Shown one piece after another: positions 11,501 through 23,500 of a stretch of DNA of 64,000 nucleotides. Source of the DNA: Pachypanchax playfairii (lineage: Eukaryota > Chordata > Actinopteri > Cyprinodontiformes > Aplocheilidae); contig SSNP01000043.1 of the NCBI GenBank assembly GCA_006937955.1, forward strand, positions 2,582,216 to 2,646,215, in the 5' to 3' direction. The notes beneath the pieces were generated by a model. The model ran no database searches and was not told the DNA's origin. It saw nothing but the letters and a program-made list of their open reading frames with translations. Each line of letters starts with the position of its first letter. Positions within the stretch are counted from its first letter, which is position 1. The position numbers and the translations under genes were made by a program.

Positions 11501-14500
11501 CTGCTCAATGTAAGAATTTTTTATTAAGTTTTAGACTTTAGAAGAAAAAAATGTAGAACTTCGGACCAACATGTAATAGTTTTTCTTTGCAGGAATGTTT
11601 ATTAATGTTTTATTTCTCATTCCGTACGCTGACCTTCATTCCACTGATTTCACTGTCATACATCCTTATTCATGCAATCCTTCTTCTGTAAATGTCCTTC
11701 AGTCCGTCTGCTCAATTAGCATCGGATTAAATTGATTTCCGTTCTTTTAACCCCCGCGTTGCCCCGACTTCAGCCCTGCTGCATAATTAGCATATTAAAT
11801 CAGCTGCTCTGTGTTGTTGCGTGGATGCATTTATCATCTCCAAACAGGCACAATTAGAACGTGTAAATATAAAATCATTTACACAAACTTTGTTCCAGCC
11901 CACATTCCTGCCGGTTTCAAGGGCTGTGGGGAGGTAATGCAGGGGACAAAGCTATGAATGATCGAACTCCGAGTGCTTGAAGGTGGTTAATTGCTGTGAA
12001 AAGAGGACAAGCAATCTGCTAATTAACAAATAATGGAAGAACAAAAAGAGATGAACAGTGGGAGTAAAACTGTAAATATTGCTGTCCTTTAGGCATTTTT
12101 TATTGCTTTGGGCTGCAGAGAACTGTTTAAAATGTAACAAGAAGATAATTGGTGGTACATGTCAAATCTTAAGGATCATGAACAACGTTTGAATCAATAC
12201 TTGTTGCATGTGTGAATCACACACTGTTTTGTGTCAGCTTCAACTTTTCCAATTAACTCATATGGTCCCAAATAAAAACATGAATTAATGAATCTAAAAT
12301 GTAATAAATCAGGTCAGGTTCAGATAATGTCTGTTTTGAAACATTAACCCCCTGCAAGCCTCGATTATTTTGTTCCACTCACTAAAACAGAGGTAGGTCA
12401 GTTAATTAGAAAACAAAAGTGGTTGATTTTTGCCGCCTTTTTTAATAAATGGGTTATCAGCCATGTTTGTGCATAAATAACTAACTGCAAGCAGAAAAAG
12501 ATGGACCCAGTAGCAGCCGCTACGGTGCAGCCCATTAATGAGTTCATTGATTGAGAATGCTCTTCTATAGGTAATTTAAGTTCTTGTGTTGCTAAATACT
12601 ATTTATATAGGTTAAGCAATTAAAAATGAGTTTAAATTTATTTATTTTTCTTTTAAAAAAGAAAAGCTGCATCATGAATCAGTCAACTTCCACACTAAAA
12701 CCAAAGTATTTACAACTTGAATTTGGAAATCAAATGGAAAATACAGCCTGACGTCCAGCAAGCATCTATTAGTGGTTTTGTTTCTGCCTATCTTGTAAAA
12801 ATTAAATATTTCTCACTGGGTTTTTCACATTTTGGGAGAAACAATCTCCCTTTAGCTGTTCAATGTGCAGATTTACCTGCTATTTACAGGGTTTTACACT
12901 TTTTTTAGGGTGCATGGGCATCACAGGGTTAAATGGTCAGCTAACACATCTGTAAATAGTTATGTAGATGAGACTGTAACATAGTGCTTAGTCAGGTGCT
13001 AACCTCTGAAACTAGCTTACTATTTCAACTTCAGAGACCATCCAACCTAATCTGGAAATCACAGCTCCTAAATTATGTCACTAAGAACCGAGAGGTAGCA
13101 AAGAAAAGAGGCCAGTGCTGAATCTACCTTTGGCAGGATGCTGTAATTATCTCCAGGTCTGGTACAGTGTCCTCCCTAACTCAAAGCTGCCATCAGCTCT
13201 CAGTCTCTACATAAATACCAGACTGAGTACAGACAGGGAGCGTGGAACCATGTGGATGGACTCTGCGTGGCCTGTTTCTTGTCAGAAGACATAATCTGAC
13301 CCAGCTACCAAATATTAAGAGTATTACTCACACAGATAATTTATATGACAGTGAAGGCACCATATCAGCATCTAATGATAATGAGAAATACCCTATAATC
13401 ACAAAACAGTGTGTGCAGTTAACAATTTCTACTTTAAATTTATGGATTTGTTTGTTTTTTTACTATACCATCTGTGTATAAATCAGTAAGGAATGTTTAA
13501 AAAACAACAAAAGTTTTATTCTGTGAGAGTACTCCAAGGTTTCTACATCTACTGCATCTTTAGTGTTTTATAGAAACTCATACATCTATTTTTGCAGAAA
13601 ATCCAACAAAACAACATGAGAAAAAAAAAAATCAATGGAAAAAAAATTTTTTTTTTGTAAATTTCGTTTCACAAAAGCGTTCTTTTATTTCTAAATGTCT
13701 CATATTTGATATTTCTGAGCGCTCTACCTTTTTAACGTGATAGGTACTTTCTCAAAAACCTTCCAGATAGAATCCATGACATGTTTCTGCCCTCTGGTGG
13801 AGGATCAAAGTACTTCAGGTGAAGAATGCCACCGACATACGCGATCAAATATGACGACTGAGCAAATTATTTGATCATTCTTATCCATTAAACTTTTAAA
13901 TCTAAAATGTAATTGGGTCATTGTGTCATGTATCAGGCTTTTAAAATAAGTGCTGAATCAAATTTTTGATGTTATATTCTGTAAAATGTTTTTTTCTTAC
14001 AAATCATTGCATTGGGTAAAGCGTAAACGCATTCTCCATTTTTGCACTTTGATTTTGGACCTTTCTATGAGCAAGTTTACTTGAACAAAACACTGAACCT
14101 TGAGTCGGCTCAGTAGCTGTTATTTTAACCTTGCATGTCAGTTCTGCTGTCACCAGTGTGTAAGTGGGTGTCAATAAATAAATTAAAAATAAATGGTAAA
14201 GCACTTTGTAGAACCTTGCCAGGGGTAAACCTCATATGTTGACCGTGAAATAGACTTGTGTTTGACAACTCAGGGACAGCAAAGTTTTTTTTGAATCCCA
14301 CAATGCACAGTCAAAAAAATACCCCAAACAAATCAATATGTTCCCCCAGTACAGTGACTGCACAAGTTGAAATTCAAGGAAGGAAACAGAAGGCTTATGC
14401 ATCAAACCGTAAGAGTTGTTGACAGCTTGTGTTTGCTAACACTAACAACTGGGGATTTTTTCTTCACAGTAGGTGATGGGTGGGGTCCACTCTGGAGAGT

Positions 14501-17500
14501 CGCTAGTTAGCTAACAGGTAATGATAAACAGCTCCTTACATGCATATCTATACATAGTTAAGAATCTTAGTTTAACCAAGTTTGTATGTCTGTGAGAAGA
14601 ATCTTAGGAGCCAACCAACATCAGTAAGCAAGTTCAGCCCACACACTGTTTGCTTCTTGCTGTGAGGCAGCAGTATTTCTCGTTGTGTCACCTTGCTGAT
14701 GGGCTGGATCTGTAAATCAGTCCATGTTTTCATTGAAAATATTTCAGATATAAAGGAAACAACATTGTAACTTCTTTTGACTCACATGGCCGCAAAAGAG
14801 AGCTGCTCCTTGGTGAGGTTGAGGGGGTGGTTGGAGACTGAGATGCCATACTGGCGTGGGTTTTGTCCCACAAGCAGCTTCCCTCTCAGGATGGCGTTAT
14901 TAGCCACATTCAGGAAAGACACAACACTGTGCCATGCCTGGTTGTAGAACCACACCTGTAACAGAAGAAAAGAGCACATAAAATTGTCATTGTTGTTCAT
15001 TGATTTCTACACTTAAAGTTTCTACTCTTGTTTTGTCTTTGTATAAACTGCTGAAACATCAGGATTTTATCAAAAGTTGAGTTCCTAGCAGGAATTTGTC
15101 AGTATATTAAGTTAGCCTAACCTGTTCTAACCCAACCTAATCTAGTCTAGTGTCTAGTTTAAGATTACCTACAGTAATCTAATCCTGCCCAACCCAATTC
15201 TGCCTTCCACACCATGACATGACATGACATGACATGACATGCTCTACCTTAATCTTGCACACCTAATCCTAAAACTAAACATAATAATTTGTTCCATCTT
15301 CTATCCCAAATGCTGATTCAGTTGGGATTGTGGGTTAGGAGTTCTGGTTTTAACTTGTTGTTGGCACAAAAGGCATGAATGTGGTTGAGAAAGTCACACT
15401 GATCATGAACATCCCTTCCGTTACCTGTGATCTGCTTACGTGATATGTTGCAGTTACATGTTTCATAGTTTGAATGGTTGTAAAACGGCCTGAGAAGAAT
15501 CAATACTACATCGTAGTTATGAGATAAGTGAAACCCGAGGCCACCTCCTCTGTTCACTGTTGTTTTTTTATTTGACATGCATGAATTTCTTCACTCATTT
15601 TTCATCTAATCATTTTAATTTAGCATAACTTATTCCAATTTAGTCTGCTTTAACCTAACTAAATATAACCTAATCTTGCGTAGCATTCAAACCAGTCTAC
15701 CCAAGTGTAACCCATGTCTCCCAATGATCCCGGAGTCTGCCACTGTTTCCCGCCGCAATGACGAGCCTTGCCACAAGTGGCGCTACAATAAAAACGGCTG
15801 CGCCCTAGCCACTTCCTGTCACCATTGCTCGGCACCGTGGCTGGGACTCGAAGCAGAAGAACTACAAACTCCGCTCAGAACTGTGACAAACCCGCATAAT
15901 AATTGCTAAAACTCAATGGTCAGGTTTTTTTTCCACCCCAGAATCCTCTACAAGAGGTGGCGAGCTGATCTGGTAGGACCTTTCTTTTTTTTTTAAAGTT
16001 ATCTCCAAGCCTCCGGACATCTTTAGTTTCTTTTTTTGGAAAAAAAAACTGAACTTTGCGTTTTCCACAAGGATCGTAAATAAAACTGAACTTTGCGTTT
16101 TCCACAAGGATCGTAACAAATGGAACTGTGAATAAAAAAAAAAAAAATCCAAAAGGAAAAGTACCTTTTGGTGAACTCAAACCTTGGAAAAAAAAATTTG
16201 ACTGGTATTTTGTGTTTTGTTTTCTGTTGTGTTATTACAAAGATAAATTATTTAATGTGCTTTAGTTGTTCTCCCAGTGTTTTTACAATACAATTTACTT
16301 TAACTTTAAAATTCTGTCTCCTCTCATCATTCATTCACCATACAAGCTCCCATAGCGTATCTGGTCTTCTGTTTTTCCAATCACCATCCATTGCAATACT
16401 CAGTCCTAACGTCTCTAATATAGTAAGCGTTACACAAGCATAATCCAAACTGTTCAATGAATCCAAACAAAAAAATATTCATCCATGTTGCAAACTGCTT
16501 GTTCCTGTGGGGGGTTGTAGGTTACCAAAACCACACAAGAACAATTTTTTTGTTTTGACAAATTCAGCCTATCCTAACTTAATGTAGGCCAACTAAACAA
16601 AAACAAACCTGGACAAACTTAACTTAAACTTGCCCGAGCTAACTTAGCCAAATCTAAATTTGCCTAACTATTTCATCCCAATCTTTGTGTAGATCTAACT
16701 TAACCTGGTCTAACTAATCTTGACCTTAAAGCAGCAATCCGGAGTTTTGTGAGGCGAAAAAATGTGTTGTACCTTTAAGTTCGCCCCACTGTTTCCGCGA
16801 TAGCAAAGCACGCGGGCCACCTTTGTTACGATGCACACTTCATGAGTAAATTACATTTATACAATTTATAGGTTTATTTATTTAGACATTTAAATGCCGG
16901 CCAGTCGTAGTTCTTCAGGATATGTGCGCACAAATGCTTGGTTGATTGACAGGTGCAATATGCAAATGTAGAGCGCTACTGGCTAATGATGAGCGGTGCC
17001 TAGTAAAAATTTAATTCACCTCCATGGGACAAGGAGGGGTCTTTGTGAAAAAAATGACGTTCTTCTGACATTTTAATACAAAACCGGATCAGGCTATCAC
17101 TTTTATGGAATTTAAAAAAAATCACACAACTCCTGAAAAGGGGAAAACTCCAGATTGCAGCTTTAAGTCATCTAACAAAACATAGCAAGCTAAGAGGGGA
17201 AGGAGGCTTCAGAAAGAATTTAAAACAAGAATATTCTGAAAGCTATTAACCATTTTTAAACAAAGTTTAGAAAACTACAACTCACTTTGACTCTTGGTAA
17301 ATACTTCTTCCGCTACAAACTTTGTGACTATTTTTACTTCAATACTTCTGTTGTGCAAAAGAAAGTGCTTACATTAGAAATCATTTGAACTGACTTCTGG
17401 TGGCCATTTGTTGAGAAAAGGAAAGAAGTTTAATATAATTCCATGCATGGAATAAGAGCGGTCATTGAAATGTTGATATATTGTGATGAGGCTGTGCCTG

Positions 17501-20500
17501 TAATGTTGTTTATCAAACAGCAACAGCGAGTGTTATGTATTATATACTATGATGTATAATGCATTACTGTTGATGCAGCATATTTTCACAAGAGTTTCCA
17601 GCCACATATTGTGTTTATATCTTAGTGTTCTTAATCCACGGGTGAACAAAATCTGTTCAGAGGTCAAATTATCTTCAAAGCTTTTTTTGAGGAATTATGC
17701 ATATTTTTTTTTAAAAGCAAAGTAAGTAAAAAACATGACTTTTGATTAACTGGAAATCAATGCTTCTCACGATTGCAAAACCCTAATGTGACATAGCATG
17801 CAAGCTGCAGGACTAGAAATAATTTTAACACATTCTTTTTTATGTAAGTAATTTTCTGAGTTTGTGGTTGCTGGGGTGCAGAAGAAAAAGACTGGATGAA
17901 AGAAAGTGGGTGTGAAAGAGGACTCCCTGCTGGTGCTGCAGCGATAATTAAGAGTGGTTGGTGTCTGAGTGCCAGCCTAACATAACATTGCATCACAAAA
18001 GGAGCATGTGGAGGAATTAAAGTACACACACGTGCACACATGCGCGTCTTTCTGCCTGTTTGCACCTCTTTTTCTGATGCGAAAAAAAAAAAAAAGCCTT
18101 TTAGCTGTAAACCTTTACAAACTGAAATCTGATTAATTCAAGACAGCAAACTTGAAAATGCATAAACATTTTGGAGAAACGGTGAAAGACCATGTCATGA
18201 TTTTTCATTTCTGAAAATAATCAAGGTATTGAAATATATTGGAAAAAAGTAACGAAAATGTTTGTATGAGGTATGAACTTAACATTAGAAACAAATACGC
18301 TCCGCAGTGCATTTCCTCATATTTTCATCAAAGGGTACCAAGCGCTGACGCATCCCTGTGATTAATCAGCAGATATTTTTCTGTGTTTGTCACCTGTTTT
18401 GATTCACTCCTCCTCCCTTAGCTTTGGGAAAACACAGACAACAAATATATCAAACTGTACATATCGATCAGGAATAGTGTGCAATGACTTTTAGTTGCTG
18501 GAGCCCATTGGCTCGGTCATACTTCACAAAAGAAACATCAGTCAGACTTGTAACGGTTGATAAAACGTTTAATTTTAGGTGAATAGAAACTAGCATTTTG
18601 ATACCTTGAATGGTTTTTACGCAATTGCAGGTAACGTTTAATGATTTTTGGAGATTTTACAATGGAGTCTTCAATTAGGTGTAATAAACGTTACAATAAT
18701 GTTGCAAAACCTTTTTACTCCCACAAACTTCCTATTTCTTATACAGATTTTACATCAAAACAGTCATTTTGTCTTTGTTCCCCAGTGTTTCACTGCTATA
18801 GGACTTATGGTATCCTGAGCCTCAGACTCCTGCTGTTTTAAAGCTCTTTTTATCTTTTGGAAACAGGAAGTAAGGCTCTTTTAAATGTATCTCTTCTAGA
18901 TAAAACTCTATAGACACAGAAAGACTTTTGTTTGCGATTAAAATATGTTTCTACCACTTACAGTTCAGGGTGTTTTTTTAAATGATGACTAAAAGTTTTC
19001 TCCCATTAACTGTTTTTGTTTTTGTCTGCTTCTCTCTTGTTATGAGTTCTGTCGGAGAATGAGAGACACAGGTGTGCGGTTACCATGGTGACCCTAATGA
19101 GCCACTGGCAGCAGCTTTAGCCTTTTTTATCTTAGTTCTCTGTACACTTGCTCAGTTTAAACATTAACACACTGGCATTTTGTCAGAGTTTAAAATATTA
19201 AAGTAGTGACTCATAAATGACTGTGGGGTTGATATATGTTGGGACTTTGGCCTCACAATCCCAATTTCTTTAGAATTTATTTGTTTCCATATATTAATGC
19301 TGGATGTTTAAGTCTAACTTCATTTAATTTTGTGTTTGTCAATTATGGACTGAACATTTTTTGAGCGTTTCACAGGAGACTCGTTACACAAGCCCATTTT
19401 ACGTTACTTTAACTGTATTTCTCTTTTTTTGTAAGAAAGAAAAGTCTAAGTATTTTGGATAAAAGATAATACACATAACTGTAACTTCTCAATCATTTAG
19501 GCTATTAAAGATGAACAAAAGCTTTATGGAGCTTTATGTTATGTTTAAGAGGTGGTTATAGTGGACCCAAATGCAGAGAGGCGACATAACCAAGAGATTT
19601 GATTATTAAATTAAAATTTAATAAGGAAACCAAAACAGCTGACGGGGCAGCGAAACAAAAACTTACATGAAGACGATGAGGGACGGAGGAACCAGAGACA
19701 GCAGGGGGAAAGAACAAAAGTAATCCACAAAACGAACATCCAGAAAACGATCCCGACACGACCACGAACAAACAACAAAACGAGACTTAAATACAAACTG
19801 AACTCATTAACTAAACTAGAAACACCTGGAACACAAAACAGAAGCTGAACACACTGAGGACTGATGAAACAGGAAGTACAAACCTTACCAAAATAAAAGC
19901 AAAACAGGAAACCAGTACAAGGACAAAATAAAAGCTGAACCTAATGACAGGGAATGACACCAGACTAAACATGGGGACACGAGGAACTAGGGGAAAACAC
20001 AAAATCACAGATAAATATCTGGAATAAAAATACTACAAAAACTCATAAATAAACAAACAAAGCCCAAGATCTGACACTTTAGGTGCACCAAAAAGAAAGT
20101 CATAGGACATTACGTGTAACTACAGTCCAATCACATGTCAGACTGGATGCAAGACACAGAAGTAGGTGTTCAGAAGGTAGCAGGTTTGTCTGAGAGGAAC
20201 TGGAAATTTGACCTTTTCCTTTAAATTGAGAAGGAAAATCTCTGGGAAAATTAGACTGTATGACCGAATTATACGTCAATGTTAAAGGGTTAACTCGTAT
20301 ACTTCCTTTGACTTTTCTGTAACAATACATGAATTTTATTTTGGATTGAAAGGTACAGTCATATTAATTAAAAAGTTACCGCATCACAATTCGCAACCAG
20401 GTAATTTGCACAAAAAAGACGAGCAGAAAGGTTTTACATTCATGCTTCACAGCTTCTACGCACCCCATTTTCTTTTAATCACTGCTGTTGCTCTCCCAAA

Positions 20501-23500
20501 TTCCAAACTAATTTCACCTCTTCTACCCCCAAACACTTTCATCTCATTCAATTTGATGAAACGGTTTCAGACAATTAATACAATACCTTGACATTGTCCC
20601 TGGTTCCCAGCTTCTTCAGTAGCATCTCAGCCCGCTGGAACGTCTGATCAGTAACGTTATCCTAATAAAGATGAGGGAGGAAAACAAGAGTGAGAGGGAG
20701 GGAAAAAAAACAATCCAGAGTTAGAGACTTAATTGGATACCCTTGGAAAACCACCACTACTCTTTGAAATGCAAAGCATGAAACAGAGGGAGATGAGAAT
20801 TAAGACTTCTAGAGAGCACTTGGGAGTGCTAAGCCACTTATTTTCCACAGACTTGAGGGGGGAGACAGAAAAAAAAAATGTGCCCTCCATTTTTCTGGCT
20901 GCTTTTTTTCCCCCTTTTCTGACACTTCTGTTTTATTAAATAGTATAAAATAATTAAAATCACAAAGTGCAACCGAGTTAACAGTAATTGTCTAATTACC
21001 CGAAGTACCAATCAGTTAAAGTAAGACTGCTGAAGGGGTTCATAAAACAGATAGAGATTAAACAGCAAAGAAAATATTTTTAGAGAATGTGTCTTTGCCT
21101 TTTTTTTGTTCCGTTTTTGGCGGTGAGATGAGGAGATGCAAATCATGGTGAGACGGTAGACTGGACAGGTTGCATTAAAAGCTGCTGCTCTCTGCTCGTG
21201 TATCATGTGAAATGAGCCTTGGGATGAGGGCTTGAGATGACAGGCATGCGATTTCCAAAGTGGCATGTTGATACCACGCTGTTCAGCCCAGCTGTAAGAG
21301 TGCTGAGGACATTACATGTGTGATATAAATGCAAATGGACCTCCTGTTGGACTCTTCCTCCATCAGAAGCAGAGTAACGGGAGTGGAAAAGAGTAGAAGG
21401 AGAGAGAGGAAGTGAGGAGAGGTCGGAGGAGGTAAAGTGTAGCTGACAACTGGTGAGAGGGGTGGGAGGTGGGAAATATGAGGAGAGAAATCAAGAAAGA
21501 CATCCCAAGAATGCAGGAGGGTGATCAGGTGCACATTCACGTCTGGGCAGAACGTGGGAGAATCAAATGGATGACAAAAAGACATCTCCCACCCCTGAGA
21601 CAGTTACAAGGAACTTATATTTTTCCTATCCAACAATCTTTCACTCATCCAAACCTGTAACACATTGTGACATTCTCAGAAAGGCAATATTTTCTGTATT
21701 CAGAGCACTTCTTATCTCTTTCTTTAGAGTCAGTCTGCTTGCATGACTCAAGGAAATGTTTACACTTGATTTCAGTAACTCAACACAAACTCCTTTTCTC
21801 CCTCCAGATCAGTGTTGAAAAAGAACGAGGAAGAAACTCCAAAAATCTCCGCTGACAGGAATATTTGTGCTGAGCAACATTCTCTTTCTATTCCAAGAGA
21901 GAATATAAAGACGTAAACAAGACTCAAGACTTCCTGTCTTGTCTGTGAGGCATCCCATAGCATAAACAAGAGAATCTGTATCGTGTTTAGCCTTTTCACT
22001 TCGCTCCAGCTCCAATCCTGCCAAGCGAAGAAGAGGCAGAATTCCTGAGGATTAGCGGAGACTGAACTGAGATGAGAAGTTCAGCCAGGTGATGTCTGAT
22101 CCTTTAAGGAACTCTTTCCTGTTCAAGAACAATGACAAGACCGGAGTTAGGGTCAAGATTCATCAAATAGCCACTTGAGAGTTCATTGGTCAAATGATTA
22201 AAACCATATAAAGTTATGGGAAGAAGAAAATCCATCCTTTAGAAAGTAAAGTAATACTAACTATATGTATTGATTGGTCATTATCAGTGTGATTATCTCT
22301 AAAGATAAAGAAGCTACGGTATTTTGCTGGTCTAGTGTGTACTAGGGATGGGACGACTTAAACTCACGATACGATGCACCTCGATATATCAGAATCACGA
22401 TACGATACGTCACGATACGATACGTCACGATACGATATCAAAAAAGAAAAAAATATGAATAAATAATAACTTGTTTATTTTGTTTCAGTTGCACACACGA
22501 AAACACAAAGCCTAACAGGCCAAACACAAACAAGAACACTCCCTTAGTGCCGCTCTAAACCCAGGTCAAGTTATCTCAGGACTGGTTCTTCTTCAAAAAA
22601 CTAACATATCAACATGTTCTGGTGTAATCAGTGATCTCTGAGCAGACACAATGTCTCCTGCCGTGGAAAAGACACGCTCACTGGGCACTGACTTTGCAGT
22701 GTCTTTATTTCGCCATCCAATTTTTTCGTACTTGATGCGTTTCGTCACGTTTTGTATCACGATATTTCGTTCCATCCCTAGTGTATACACGTTAACCTGG
22801 CTCTGCTAGATCATTGTGTAGCCCCATGTCGAGCACCACACACACACAATGATCTGGAACTGCTCCATCTGAAAGCATCTATAAAAGGGAGGGACATCTG
22901 GTAATAATATTTTAAGCTGATTGGAGTACCAGCAAGTTTCGGCCTACCATGAGTCGTCTTTAGCTAATCACAGTAAATCAAGCTCTTGCCAAATCCAGTC
23001 GGGAGAAAAGCACACACATCGTTACCACTAAGAAATGCACAAAGTTCTTACCTTTGCTCATTTTTTAACCAAGAAATCTTCTCGAGATCTTCTAAAACAG
23101 AGTCAACAGCTACTCCTACATGTACGTCCACCGGCGTGGCCATGTTTGTTTCGCTTTGCTTGGGCACTTGCTGCTGTCGTCATACCTGAACACCCGCCCC
23201 AAAGCACAATGCTAACACATGATTGGTCTGCACCACCAGTGGAGTCGAGTCAGACGGTTTAGTTGGAGCAGTACAAGATGGATTTTCAGGGGTTTAAAAA
23301 ATTCAAAATCTCGTGAGAATCCAGTTTACAGTGCAAGGTTGTACACGTGTTTTAATACAATTAACAATCATTTGAGCAAATCAATAGTTGCTCCCCGTCA
23401 ATCTAGGAAGGGTTAAAGGTCAGTTTTAAAGATTAAGAGATTTTTTACAAGCAGAAAACTTTTAAGGTTGCTGTTACCGGGAGCGGACGTCCCAGCAAAT

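Larger units (their letters stand above)
15110..16740. repeat. Degenerate CTAA-rich simple-repeat zone
   Basis: Words such as CCTAAC, TCTAAC, CTTAAC and ACCTAATC recur at 15110-15300, 15600-15700 and 16560-16740. The blocks are separated by unrelated sequence that may be later insertion. The periodicity is loose (about 5-6 bases). It resembles a decayed satellite or minisatellite; it is not a clean CCCTAA telomeric array. Confidence 0.5.

Noticed and set aside
15110..16740. Interstitial telomere array
   Set aside because: Units vary and CCCTAA itself is not tandemly repeated.
17757..18065. 102-codon minus-strand open frame
   Set aside because: No motif, composition unlike protein, inside a plain intron.
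23028..23051. Intron in the helicase remnant
   Set aside because: GT...AG ends exist but 24 bases is too short for a vertebrate intron; a point mutation to TAA in a continuous frame is simpler.
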